Shown: in pieces, positions 25,802 to 35,340 of the stretch
Layout: every line of letters begins with the position of its first letter
Position numbering within the stretch: position 1 is the stretch's first letter
Assembly: GCA_947501475.1 (NCBI GenBank)
Contig: CANMWA010000007.1
Coordinates: forward strand, 1 to 64,000
Direction of reading: 5' to 3'
Source: an uncultured Aquimarina sp.
GTDB taxonomy: Bacteria; Bacteroidota; Bacteroidia; Flavobacteriales; Flavobacteriaceae
DNA: 64,000 nucleotides
Notes under the pieces: generated by a model
What the model was told of the DNA's origin: nothing
Database searches by the model: none
Seen by the model: only the letters and a program-made list of their open reading frames with translations
Program-made: the position numbers and the translations under genes

Positions 25802-26839
25802 TTAAATAGAAGGATTATTATGTTGTTCTAAAATTTTAATCATTTTAAAAGATTTCAGTAAATGAAATAATCCAGGAAGAATAACTGCACCACCAATAAT
25901 TAATGAAACTCCTAATGCATTAATAACAGAATCGGGTGCAACATTATTTACTATACTAATACTAGACGAATCTGTAATTATGATATTTGGGAAAAGCGAA
26001 ATCAAAGCAGCCAACAAGATCAAAAAAACTTGCAATCCAGCAAAAAACCGACTTAATACTCTTCTACCCTTTCTAATGGTTATCCTAAGAGGTAATAATA
26101 ATACTCCCGAAAGGAGCATAAAAGCAATTGCATATTTGTTTTGAATGAAGTCTACTACAAAAACATATTCATATATATATCCATAAACAAAAGTTACCAA
26201 CCCAACTATAAAAACAACTACAGTAGCAATACTAGCTTTTCGAATATATATTTCTGAAACTTTCTTATCTGATTCTCCTATTAGCAATACCGAAGATAAA
26301 AATGCACAAAGTGCAGCAAAGAACAGCCCTACTAATATGCTAAATATATTAAGCCATGGTCTGATAAAAGCTTCATAAAAAGTTAAGGTACTCACATCAT
26401 CCACTATCATAATTTTACCGCTAATTAATGCCCCAAACACCATCCCCAAAAAAACTGGAGTTATAAGGCTCGATACTTTAAACATAACATCATACAGTTT
26501 TTGAGAATTATCAATAACCGCATCATAATGTCTGAATACAAAAGCTACTCCGCGAAGGGTGACCCCTAATAGAACTATAGTAAGTGGTATATGCAAGTGT
26601 ACCACCATAATATTATAATATGAAGGGAAAGCAACCCATAGGATCACGATTAAAATGATAATCCAAATATGATTGGCTTCCCATACCGGCCCCATTACTC
26701 TATAAATAGTTTTCTTGGTGATTTTTTGGTTTTCTTCTGAAGAAAAAAGCTCAACAATACCTGCACCATAATCAGCACCCCCCAACACCACATAGAGATA
26801 CAATGAAAATATCAAAAAGAATAAAACAACGTATAACAT
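25802..26839 (-). CDS. cydB: Cytochrome bd oxidase subunit II
   Basis: A 345-residue inner-membrane protein with about nine helices, the CydB partner of the CydA encoded three bases upstream. The opening LYVVLGGADYGAGIVELF and GPVWEANHIWIIILIVILWVAFPSYY are CydB signatures. The complex oxidises quinol and reduces oxygen to water with high affinity, serving low-oxygen growth and stress tolerance. The tight spacing makes cydAB a two-gene operon. Confidence 0.94.
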   Translation of the reverse strand: MLYVVLFFLIFSLYLYVVLGGADYGAGIVELFSSEENQKITKKTIYRVMGPVWEANHIWIIILIVILWVAFPSYYNIMVVHLHIPLTIVLLGVTLRGVAFVFRHYDAVIDNSQKLYDVMFKVSSLITPVFLGMVFGALISGKIMIVDDVSTLTFYEAFIRPWLNIFSILVGLFFAALCAFLSSVLLIGESDKKVSEIYIRKASIATVVVFIVGLVTFVYGYIYEYVFVVDFIQNKYAIAFMLLSGVLLLPLRITIRKGRRVLSRFFAGLQVFLILLAALISLFPNIIITDSSSISIVNNVAPDSVINALGVSLIIGGAVILPGLFHLLKSFKMIKILEQHNNPSI

Positions 26840-26842
26840 ATT

Positions 26843-28144
26843 TTAGTGATTAGAATTATTTAGAACCTTTATTTGTCGAAGCATTAACCAAGTTACTGAT
26901 ATCGACAATGCGAGGTAAACGGCAACGTACATATAAAAACTAAAAACAATACCTGGCATTGGTGTTACAGCATCTTTTGTTCTCATTATTTTATGTATGA
27001 TCCAAGGTTGTCGACCGACTTCGGTTACAATCCAACCTGCTTCTAAGGCAATAAACCCCATAGGAGCCAATACAACAAACAGCAACCAATATTTATTATT
27101 ATCAAACCATTTTTTTCTTTTTAATGAAATAAAATATAAGATTCCTGCAAAGAGCAATATTGTTCCTATCCCTACCATTATCTGAAAAGCATAATGTACC
27201 ATTGGCACATTAGGATGTTCGTCTTCGGGGAAATCATTCAACCCCTTGACCTCGGCATCAAAATCTCCAAAAGCAAGAAAGGATAACATTTTTGGTAATG
27301 CTATTTTATAGTTTACCTCTTGTGTTACAGGATCCACTACTCCACCGATATATAATGGAGCTCCTTTTTCGGTATTATAATGTGCTTCCATAGCAGCCAA
27401 TTTGACGGGTTGTCGCTCTGCAATATCTTTTGCCGAAATATCACCGCTTATAGGTTGTAATATAGCTGCAATAGCTCCAAATGTAATTGCAATCTTAAAT
27501 GCTTTTTTATGAAGTTCAACTTTTCTTTTCTTGTATACTTGATATGCATGAATACCGGCTACTGCAAAACCTGTAGCGGTAAATGCTGCCAATGTCATAT
27601 GTAATGCTTGTGTAAACCATGCAGGATTAAGCATTGCTTGAATGGGGTCAATATTCAAGAATTGCCCATCGATATAATCAAATCCACTGGGCGCATTCAT
27701 CCATCCGTTGGCGGCTACAACCAAAATACCAGAAGCGACACCAGATACTCCTATTATAATACCGGTAATCCAATGAAATCGCTCTGGTAGCTTACCCCAC
27801 CCATAAAGATAAAACCCCAGTGCTATTGCCTCTACAAAAAAAGCTGCTCCTTCTAGAGAGAACGGCATACCTATAATAGGTCCGGCATGTTTCATAAATT
27901 CTGGCCAAAGCAATCCTAGTTCAAAAGATAAAGCTGTTCCTGAAACTGCTCCTGTAACAAAAAATATGGCGACTCCTTTTTGCCATGATTTTGTAAGTGT
28001 TAGATAAATCTGGTCACGTGTTTTTAACCATTTATAATGAGATACTACCATAAAAAAAGGCATCACCATACCAATACAAGCAAAAACAATGTGAAATATT
28101 AGGGTAAATGCCATTTGGAGTCTTGCCGCATCAAGGTTTTCCAT
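26843..28144 (-). CDS. cydA: Cytochrome bd oxidase subunit I
   Basis: A 433-residue heme-bearing quinol oxidase subunit. His18 (LIFHIVFACIG) and His182 (FTQALHMTLAAF) match the heme ligands, and Met323 (FQIMVGIG) is the likely second ligand of heme b558. The quinol-site motif GDISAKDIAERQPVKLAAME (234-253) and GRQPWIIH (377-384) are conserved. The protein is about 90 residues shorter than E. coli CydA because it has the short Q-loop, the form shared with cyanide-insensitive oxidases. The 199-base region upstream must hold the promoter, but I see no clear box or Fnr site. Confidence 0.94.
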   Translation of the reverse strand: MENLDAARLQMAFTLIFHIVFACIGMVMPFFMVVSHYKWLKTRDQIYLTLTKSWQKGVAIFFVTGAVSGTALSFELGLLWPEFMKHAGPIIGMPFSLEGAAFFVEAIALGFYLYGWGKLPERFHWITGIIIGVSGVASGILVVAANGWMNAPSGFDYIDGQFLNIDPIQAMLNPAWFTQALHMTLAAFTATGFAVAGIHAYQVYKKRKVELHKKAFKIAITFGAIAAILQPISGDISAKDIAERQPVKLAAMEAHYNTEKGAPLYIGGVVDPVTQEVNYKIALPKMLSFLAFGDFDAEVKGLNDFPEDEHPNVPMVHYAFQIMVGIGTILLFAGILYFISLKRKKWFDNNKYWLLFVVLAPMGFIALEAGWIVTEVGRQPWIIHKIMRTKDAVTPMPGIVFSFYMYVAVYLALSISVTWLMLRQIKVLNNSNH

Positions 28145-28343
28145 AGATATAATTTAGAGGAGAAATTTGGTTTCTAATTAACACCTATAAAGATACATCT
28201 CACAGCCGGTTTTAGAAAGAAAAAGTAGCTGTGTTTTATTTAAAAATGAGTTAAACTTCTGCCAATAAAATTTATTGTTTTATATCTATAAATAACACTT
28301 TGTATCTTAAAACAGTCATTTTGAAAAATAGCAAAATCCATAA

Positions 28344-29177
28344 TCAATCAAAATCCAACTTTTCAAAAAGTTCTCTTGCTTTTTGAAAGTTAAAATTTCT
28401 TTCATCCTGTAGAATTAATTTTAATTGCTCTTTTGTTTTTTGTTTATTTCCTTGTTTAAGATATACCATGGTTTTATACCAATACCCTTTAGAACTATCA
28501 ACAGTATTACTATTTACTAGTTTATCAAAAGTAAATATTGCGTTTTTGTAGTCATTTAATTCTAAATAAGAAGCCCCTAAATATGATAAAATGTAAGGGT
28601 TAAGGTTTTGGTTCTGTACTGAAGAATCTATTAACACTTGAGAAAAAATCATGATCGCTTTGGTGTACTCTTCTTTAAAAAAAAGATGCTCTCCTTCGGC
28701 AAGAATATTTTCGTTATCGCTTTGAACGGTAAGAGAGGGTAAATCTTTCCAATTACTATATTCTGCGTACAATGAAGTAGTAGATTGATTGCTATTATAG
28801 TAGTTTATAAAAAACGCTATACAAACAACGGCAGCAGCAGCACTTATATAATATAACCAATTTTTGTTTCCTTTAGGTTTTATTTCATTTTCAAAATACT
28901 GATCACCTGCCTCTTGTATTGATGACTCTATATTGGCATATTTCTTACTTCTTCTACTATTTTTAATCTGATTAAACGCTTTGTTATCTTTTACACTTTC
29001 TGTCAAATGCCATTCCTTATCCTGTATAACATGTTTTAAAGATCGATGCAATTCGACTTCTTTTCTAAGGTCTTTGTCAGATTGAATTTTGGCTTCAAAT
29101 AGTTTTTTTTCAGCATCGCTCATCTTTCCTAAAATGAAGGCTTCAATCTGCTCGTATATGCTATTATCAAATTCCAT
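28344..29177 (-). CDS. Membrane-anchored TPR protein, anti-sigma-like
   Basis: A 277-residue protein. Residues 1-105 are cytoplasmic and helical (YEQIEAFILGKMSDAEKKLF opens it, like the anti-sigma domains of Bacteroidota). One membrane helix at about 107-127 (WLYYISAAAAVVCIAFFINYY) follows, then a periplasmic TPR domain from about 160 to 275 (AEGEHLFFKEEYTKAIMIF, PYILSYLGASYLELNDYKNAI). No zinc-binding HxxxCxxC is present. It starts 12 bases after the ECF sigma gene ends, so it probably holds that sigma factor at the membrane, with the TPR domain as sensor. That role is inference from order and topology. Confidence 0.8.
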   Translation of the reverse strand: MEFDNSIYEQIEAFILGKMSDAEKKLFEAKIQSDKDLRKEVELHRSLKHVIQDKEWHLTESVKDNKAFNQIKNSRRSKKYANIESSIQEAGDQYFENEIKPKGNKNWLYYISAAAAVVCIAFFINYYNSNQSTTSLYAEYSNWKDLPSLTVQSDNENILAEGEHLFFKEEYTKAIMIFSQVLIDSSVQNQNLNPYILSYLGASYLELNDYKNAIFTFDKLVNSNTVDSSKGYWYKTMVYLKQGNKQKTKEQLKLILQDERNFNFQKARELFEKLDFD

Positions 29178-29189
29178 AATTAGGGGGTA

Positions 29190-29753
29190 TTAATTAAACC
29201 TGGAGTCGGATTTTATTAATTTGATCAACTTACTTTTACATTTAAATATTCTTTGCCGAGCCGTATTAATTGTTGCATATGATAATTCTAGAACAATATC
29301 TTCATACGACACATCATTAAAAAAAAGAGATAAAATTTCCTTACAATTATCAGAAAGCAAACTAAACTTTTCGTGATATAATTCTAACCGCTCTTGTTCA
29401 ATCATAAAAGAAGCAAAATTCGTCTCTTTATCCTCTAGTGTATATAAACCATCTTTTATTACCCGCTTTTTTTGTTTTTCTATTTCTCGTCGCCACATAT
29501 TTTTACAAATGGTAAATAAATAGGCTTCAAAATTATCTATCTTTAAATTTCTTTCTTTCACTCCAATTATAATGTACATTAAAGATTCCTGAAAAATATC
29601 CTTGGCTTGAGCACGAGTTCCATGATTTTGTAAAATAAAATGTAACGCTTTTGGAAAAAAACGTGAATAAATTTCTGAAATAACTACACTATTGTTTTTC
29701 AGCAATGCATCTATAAACCTATCTAATGATTGTTTTGATGTATCATTATTCAT
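29190..29753 (-). CDS. ECF-type RNA polymerase sigma factor
   Basis: A 187-residue sigma-70 family protein with only regions 2 and 4. Region 2 covers about residues 25-95 (AQAKDIFQESLMYIIIGVKE, FEAYLFTICKNMWRREIEKQ), and region 4 helix-turn-helix covers about 130-180 (LSDNCKEILSLFFNDVSYEDI, YATINTARQRIFKCKSKL). It is transcribed with the TPR membrane protein and diverges from a subtilase gene across 205 bases. Its targets probably include the divergent region itself; no promoter motif for it could be identified. Confidence 0.92.
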   Translation of the reverse strand: MNNDTSKQSLDRFIDALLKNNSVVISEIYSRFFPKALHFILQNHGTRAQAKDIFQESLMYIIIGVKERNLKIDNFEAYLFTICKNMWRREIEKQKKRVIKDGLYTLEDKETNFASFMIEQERLELYHEKFSLLSDNCKEILSLFFNDVSYEDIVLELSYATINTARQRIFKCKSKLIKLIKSDSRFN

Positions 29754-29958
29754 AAAACCAATCTATTTTTGAGTTTGATTTCTAACAAATTTTAATAGCC
29801 TTTTATAAATTTTAAAACATTTTACGTACTTTAAAAGTACTATTATAGCTCATAAACAGAAACTTTTCCTAAAATATTTTAAAAAACTAAAAATAATGGG
29901 TAATGAATTCATCATTCATGTACTATATCATAAAAGTACTACTTAAAACACACAAAAA

Positions 29959-31218
29959 ATGGGAAATTTAAACTCTTTGTTACCACTATTGGTAACTTAT
30001 CTTGTACTCTTGGGGTGTACGAGAGAAGAAATCAATACTATTGATTTAGGACAAAAAATAAATGTAAAAAATAATACGGCATATAATGAAGTAAGCGGTC
30101 CTGTAGTATCTGCTACAGAATTAATTATTGAATATCCTAAAGACAGATTCACGACTGAGTCTGAGAGAGCTAATTTACGGCATCAGTTTGGGGTAATTCG
30201 TTATGAAACCTGTGATTGCTCGAATAAACAAATAGAAAAATGGGTATTTGAAGGTGGAGTAAATATTGAAGAAGAAGAAGCAGACATTACAGACAAAGGT
30301 ATTGACGTCGAAAATGAATTCTACTACACAAACACACACACAATTCCTTCAAACTTAGCCGTAACAAGCATAGAACAAAGTATAGCCTTAATTAAATCTA
30401 ATATTGTGTCTGCTCCTACTAAGATAACTCTTGCTATTCTAGATACAGGTATAGACCTAAATCAATTACCTAATACTGGTCCTTTTTTATATCAACTTCG
30501 ACCAAACGAATCAGGTTGTGTAGAAAACGGAAAGCGGGAACTATCGGGATGGGATTTTGTGAATCATGATAATAACCCACATGATGATAATGGACATGGA
30601 ACCATCGTTACAGGTATTATAAAATCAGGGCTATCTTCTAATACTAATGATTTTGAAATTCTGCCTGTTAAGATTTTCGATCACAAGGGCGAAGGATCAT
30701 ATTTCACATTGCTTTGTGGTTATAAATATGCCACGAGCAAACCCTCTGTTTCTATTATTAATATGAGTTTTGGATGGTACTACAAAAAAGGTAGGTTACT
30801 GAATAGGTATATTTCTGAAAACGATCATATACTACATGTAACATCAGCTGGAAACGATTCTATCAATAATGATATTGAACCTCATTTTCCTTCATCATAT
30901 AGACATGCACATAGCGCTGCTATTGGGAGCATAAACGCAAACAAAACAGACATCGCAGAGTTTTCAAATTACGGAACATCTAATGTTGATTTTCTTTCAT
31001 TAGGTGATAGTGTCATATTTTATGATATTAATGGTGAAAAGTATATAGTTTTTGGCACCTCGTATGCTGCTCCTTTCGTAACGGCTAAATCGACAATACA
31101 ATTCATTGATGGGTATAGGAACCCTCTGGATATTCTAAAGCAACTTCACGCAAATGCAACCCCATTAGATCCTGGGATTTTTGTCCCTGTGCGATGTAAT
31201 GACAAGGTCATAGATTAA
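29959..31218 (+). CDS. S8 family subtilisin-like serine protease, lipoprotein
   Basis: A 419-residue lipoprotein protease (lipobox LLGC, Cys20). An N-terminal propeptide-like region (about 20-130) precedes the subtilase domain with a complete triad: Asp162 (AILDTGID), His213 (DDNGHGTIVTGI), Ser368 (FGTSYAAPFV), and the oxyanion Asn299 (SAGND). It should be active, tethered to a membrane in the periplasm or at the cell surface. It is divergent from the ECF sigma/anti-sigma pair and followed by the CHAT protease gene, separated by a strong hairpin. Confidence 0.92.
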   Translation: MGNLNSLLPLLVTYLVLLGCTREEINTIDLGQKINVKNNTAYNEVSGPVVSATELIIEYPKDRFTTESERANLRHQFGVIRYETCDCSNKQIEKWVFEGGVNIEEEEADITDKGIDVENEFYYTNTHTIPSNLAVTSIEQSIALIKSNIVSAPTKITLAILDTGIDLNQLPNTGPFLYQLRPNESGCVENGKRELSGWDFVNHDNNPHDDNGHGTIVTGIIKSGLSSNTNDFEILPVKIFDHKGEGSYFTLLCGYKYATSKPSVSIINMSFGWYYKKGRLLNRYISENDHILHVTSAGNDSINNDIEPHFPSSYRHAHSAAIGSINANKTDIAEFSNYGTSNVDFLSLGDSVIFYDINGEKYIVFGTSYAAPFVTAKSTIQFIDGYRNPLDILKQLHANATPLDPGIFVPVRCNDKVID

Positions 31219-31247
31219 ATACTTTTTATACATCAGAAAATATTTTT

Positions 31248-31306
31248 CAATACGATTAAATCTAAAAATGTAGCGAAACGCTACATTTTTAGATTTAATC
31301 GTATTG
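31248..31306. terminator. 28-base-pair perfect hairpin between protease genes
   Basis: The left arm 31248-31275 (CAATACGATTAAATC at its outer end) pairs without mismatch with 31279-31306 around a three-base AAA loop. The inner GC part (GTAGCG/CGCTAC) followed by ATTTTT is a standard intrinsic terminator, but the stem continues outward for another 15 base pairs, which is unusually long. It could work in both directions. Confidence 0.85.
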
Positions 31307-31461
31307 CCATTAGCGGATTTCCAATATCTGTACTACTGAAAATTAAGATAGTAAGATATCTCTAGCTTAATCTTACCAACACTGTAAAAGAGAATTTCTA
31401 TTTTCATCGATCTGTAATTACAAAAAAATACCTAATTTTATAATACACTTACTATGCTGGC

Positions 31462-34239
31462 ATGGACAAGAACTCATTTATACAATCTTGGTATTATGTC
31501 ATTCTCTATATGATTATTTGGGGTATTTTAAATCCTGGATATGCTCAGAATACTCCAGATTCTTTAAAATTACAATATAAGGTATTAGAGACTTCTGATA
31601 TTGAGTATAATTGTAAGATTGAAAAAATAAACCAATTACTCGAAACTGAAGAAGCACATCTTGATTCTATCCAATTAAGTTATAGATACAATGATCTGAG
31701 TAAATTTAACTATACGCGCCGGGACTATGAAAATGCTATTCTTAATGTGCAAAAAGCCCTGGCTATACAGGTAAATTTTATTGATTCAATTCCTTCTAGT
31801 GTCAATAAAAGTTATAATAACCTCGCTCTATTTTATCTCCGTTCTGGGAACGAAACAAAAGCGCTTGAAACTTTTAAAACCCTAACTAAACAATCCCATA
31901 AAGATAGATATGTTATTAGTTCTTACACAAAATGGTTAACAGATTTGTATATAAATCGAGGGGATTTTTATAAAGCTATCAATTATCTTCAGGAGGTCGA
32001 GAATACAATTATACAAGCTAATGATTCTATTCTGAATAAAGAACTATTTCATGTATATCATGGTTTTTCTCGTGTATATTCTAAGACCTCAAAAGATATC
32101 GACTATAAAAAAGCAATAGTATATCTAAAAAAAACAGAAGAGTCGATCTCTCATTTATCTCAGAAAAGTCAATTAGAAAATCAGATCATAATATATAATC
32201 GATATGGTTCTGTTTATTTGGGGCAAAAACACTACAACAAAGCCTTAGAAAATCGTAAAAAAGCATTAGAACTAGGACTAAAAGCCAAAAAAATAAACAA
32301 ATCTAATATTGCTAAATCCTATAATAATTTAGGTATATCTTCTGCTAGAATGAATAAGCATACTTTGGCTTATGAATACTATAGAAAGGCAATACAATAT
32401 GACTCGTTATTAACTGCTGTCTATAATAATCTTGGAGATTACTATTTAACTAAACAAAATTATAAAGAATCGTTATTTAACTATCAGAAAGCCATCAGTT
32501 ATAAACTCAAAGAATATCAAAATATTGATTATAAAACATTACCAAAAATAGAGCAATTGGCTCAATCCAATCAAAAAGTTAATTTAGTAGGCAATCTAAA
32601 AGACAAAGCAAAAGGATGGTTTGCGTTTTTCTCAAAAACTAAAAACACAGCATATTTACAACATGCCTTAGCAACTATTAAACTAGCAGATCAGTTAATC
32701 GACATCATTCGATCAGAAAGCATCGAGCAACGATCAAAATATTTCTGGCGAGAGAAAGGTGTTGACTTGTATATGCTAGCGACCTCTATATGCTATGAAC
32801 TAGACGATCCCAAACAAGCTTTCTATTTTATGGAAAAAAGCAAGTCATTATCTTTATTAGAAAACTTAACTCATGAAGAAGCAAAAAACAGAGCAAACCT
32901 TCCTGAATCTATAGTAGAAAAAGAGCATACCTTAAAACATGAGATTCACAAAGTCAGTGAACGATTAAAAGATGACGACACCTATACAGAATTAGAAAAA
33001 CAATCACTCATTTTTGAGCAGAAAAAAGTATATGAAAATTTCATAAATTCTTTAGAACACAAATACCCTGGATATTATAATTACAAAAAACAAATCGATA
33101 TTTCTTCGTTTGAAGAAAGTCGCTCAAAAATCGTTTCTTCTACCAGTAATTTGCTACAATATATTTTAACCGAAAATGAAGGGTATGGCATACTGATATC
33201 GAGCATCTCAACTCGGTTTTTTAAAATTCCCAATGCAAAACTGTTAAATAAAGAAATCCGAGTCTTGGGTAGGCTAATCACAGGTCCTCTTATCACCAAT
33301 CAACAGAAAAATGAATATGCGAAAATGTCTTTTTCTATATTTAAGAAATTATTACCATTTACAGATGCTTCAATATTACTTTCAAACAAAAATTTGTTAA
33401 TAATCCCAGATTACACATTACAATATTTACCCTTTGAAGCCCTGGTAACTCATCCGTATTCTAAAGAAAATAAAATTCCGTATTTGATCTATAATACAGA
33501 AATTAGTTACGCCTATTCTATGTCACTATTAAAAAAAATAGAGCAGAAAGAACGAAACCCAAAATCCTTTTTAATTGGTTTTGCTCCCATACACTTCAAG
33601 AAACATGGATTGTCTGATCTAAATAGAAGTGAAAGTAAAATGAAGGAGATAGACGATCATTTTTCGAGTACTATAGTACTTAGAGAAGATGCTTCTAAAT
33701 CAAATTTCGTTGCTCAAGCCAATGAGTACAGTATAATTCATTTATCTACCCATGCAAGTTCTGTAAGCGATCAAGAGCCCTGGATAGCATTTTACGAAGA
33801 TTTATTGACTCTAAATGAGTTATATTTTGTTAAAAACCAGGCAGATTTGGTGGTTATAGATGCTTGTAAATCAGGTATAGGAAAACTTCATTCGGGAGAA
33901 GCTGTAATGAGCTTATCTCGTGGTTTTTTTCATTCGGGAGCTAACAGTGTTATTTCATCATTATGGAGTACCAATGAAAAGTCTAGCACAACAATTATAT
34001 CAAATTTTTATACAAATTTTAAAAAAGGAGAAACAAAATCTGCAGCACTTAGAAAAGCAAAACTTCAATATTTACAAGAAAATAAATTCTCAGAAAGTTC
34101 TCCTTGTTTTTGGGCACCCCTAATTTTGACTGGAAGTATCAAAAACTCCATACCCCAAACAACTAATAGTACTTACATATACATTTTACTTTTTCTTGCC
34201 ATTGTATTTATAGTAATTAGATACAAAACTAAACCCTAG
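31462..34239 (+). CDS. TPR-CHAT caspase-like protease, envelope-anchored
   Basis: A 925-residue protein with a signal peptide (residues 12-29, ending PGYAQ) and about six TPR repeats between 75 and 350 (KSYNNLALFYLRSGNETKAL, KSYNNLGISSARMNKHTLA, AVYNNLGDYYLTKQNYKES). A helical linker leads to a CHAT domain from about 620 to 890 and a single C-terminal membrane helix (YIYILLFLAIVFIVIRY). The CHAT catalytic dyad is intact: His764 in HLSTHAS and Cys802 in VIDACKSGIG. CHAT proteases are clan CD caspase relatives. Topology puts the whole enzyme in the periplasm, beside a subtilase and an ECF sigma pair. Confidence 0.9.
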   Translation: MDKNSFIQSWYYVILYMIIWGILNPGYAQNTPDSLKLQYKVLETSDIEYNCKIEKINQLLETEEAHLDSIQLSYRYNDLSKFNYTRRDYENAILNVQKALAIQVNFIDSIPSSVNKSYNNLALFYLRSGNETKALETFKTLTKQSHKDRYVISSYTKWLTDLYINRGDFYKAINYLQEVENTIIQANDSILNKELFHVYHGFSRVYSKTSKDIDYKKAIVYLKKTEESISHLSQKSQLENQIIIYNRYGSVYLGQKHYNKALENRKKALELGLKAKKINKSNIAKSYNNLGISSARMNKHTLAYEYYRKAIQYDSLLTAVYNNLGDYYLTKQNYKESLFNYQKAISYKLKEYQNIDYKTLPKIEQLAQSNQKVNLVGNLKDKAKGWFAFFSKTKNTAYLQHALATIKLADQLIDIIRSESIEQRSKYFWREKGVDLYMLATSICYELDDPKQAFYFMEKSKSLSLLENLTHEEAKNRANLPESIVEKEHTLKHEIHKVSERLKDDDTYTELEKQSLIFEQKKVYENFINSLEHKYPGYYNYKKQIDISSFEESRSKIVSSTSNLLQYILTENEGYGILISSISTRFFKIPNAKLLNKEIRVLGRLITGPLITNQQKNEYAKMSFSIFKKLLPFTDASILLSNKNLLIIPDYTLQYLPFEALVTHPYSKENKIPYLIYNTEISYAYSMSLLKKIEQKERNPKSFLIGFAPIHFKKHGLSDLNRSESKMKEIDDHFSSTIVLREDASKSNFVAQANEYSIIHLSTHASSVSDQEPWIAFYEDLLTLNELYFVKNQADLVVIDACKSGIGKLHSGEAVMSLSRGFFHSGANSVISSLWSTNEKSSTTIISNFYTNFKKGETKSAALRKAKLQYLQENKFSESSPCFWAPLILTGSIKNSIPQTTNSTYIYILLFLAIVFIVIRYKTKP

Positions 34240-34424
34240 CAAACCAGTTATTTTCTACTCTCCCAAATAATAATTCAAAAAAACTACATTTTTTGGGTAA
34301 TGAATTTCGCATATCTACCCTTTACTATGATGAGTTCCCGAAAAAGGGATAGGCCTAATAATATGTTCATCAATATAGGATACCAGAAAAGCTCTGGTAA
34401 AAAAATTAATTAAACACATAAATT

Positions 34425-35153
34425 ATGAAAAATTCAATTTTAAAAACATCAATTTTAATAATGATGCTCGGGGTGGTATTTGTTGCTTGCGAAAAACCAG
34501 AAGAAGTAATTTCTGAAGAAGCTATCGAATTTAATGATGAAGGAGTTCAAAGTGAGGCAGACAATCATGATCATGGAGTAAGCAATAAAGAAGTACAAGT
34601 TGGATCAGTATTGCACATGCGCTTTGACAAAGACCTAAATGAAGGTGATGCTGAGCGTGCATGGGATAATGCAGTCAAAAATTATTTGATTAAAAATCCT
34701 AATCAAAATAAAGGGGTGAGTACAGAGGTATATTACCAAGTAGTTACCAAAACTGGTAGTCAAACCAATAATGGTACTGATGCCTTGGTGCAAGCTTCAG
34801 CAGATTTTAATCATAGCGGAGGATCTTTTCATACTCAATATATCACCTTAAATAATCCTGGTAATGACAGAGAAGAGGGACAAAAAGATTTTTATCTTAT
34901 TAGAATCTATTTTCCGAACATAACCATTTCATGGATTGAGGTAGAACATGCACATATCCGATTACAAGGTACAGATGGATGGGTTGTTAGCTCTTTTAAA
35001 ACCAAAATATTACCCGAACATCAAACTGTTCCTGCTACAGGAGTTTCAAAAGTCGTGACATACCCTGAAATTTGGTTGACTGGTGATGATGCAACAGACT
35101 GGGATTACTATTCTACACCGATAGTTCTTTCACCAGGTAGGTTAAATTTTTAA
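34425..35153 (+). CDS. Lipoprotein of unknown function, PLAT-like C-terminus
   Basis: A 242-residue lipoprotein (lipobox VFVAC, Cys22) with an acidic, His-containing linker (AIEFNDEGVQSEADNHDHGV). A C-terminal beta domain follows in which FYLIRIYFPNITISWIEVEH and GWVVSSFKTKI vaguely recall PLAT/LH2 sandwiches; that is weak. A perfect seven-base-pair hairpin (34381-34387 with 34393-34399) sits in its leader, about 25 bases before the ATG. It lies downstream of the CHAT gene and may be a substrate or partner of the proteases. Confidence 0.65.
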   Translation: MKNSILKTSILIMMLGVVFVACEKPEEVISEEAIEFNDEGVQSEADNHDHGVSNKEVQVGSVLHMRFDKDLNEGDAERAWDNAVKNYLIKNPNQNKGVSTEVYYQVVTKTGSQTNNGTDALVQASADFNHSGGSFHTQYITLNNPGNDREEGQKDFYLIRIYFPNITISWIEVEHAHIRLQGTDGWVVSSFKTKILPEHQTVPATGVSKVVTYPEIWLTGDDATDWDYYSTPIVLSPGRLNF

Positions 35154-35340
35154 ATTAAAAAAACAACCTCATAAACACTTATCTTTTGTTAGTTCAAAGA
35201 GGGTATCAGAATCATAGATATCCTCTTTACTTCTCATAGGCCTATGATATAAGTATCTAATTACTACAAGCAGCACTTCTATCTACCTGACTATAAAGTA
35301 AATAATTAAAAAAAAGGGATCACTATAAAAAACATACATT

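Noticed and set aside
34381..34399. Terminator or riboswitch in the leader of the 34425 gene
   Set aside because: The seven-base-pair hairpin is followed by A residues, not T, and is too small for a known riboswitch; noted only as a leader hairpin.
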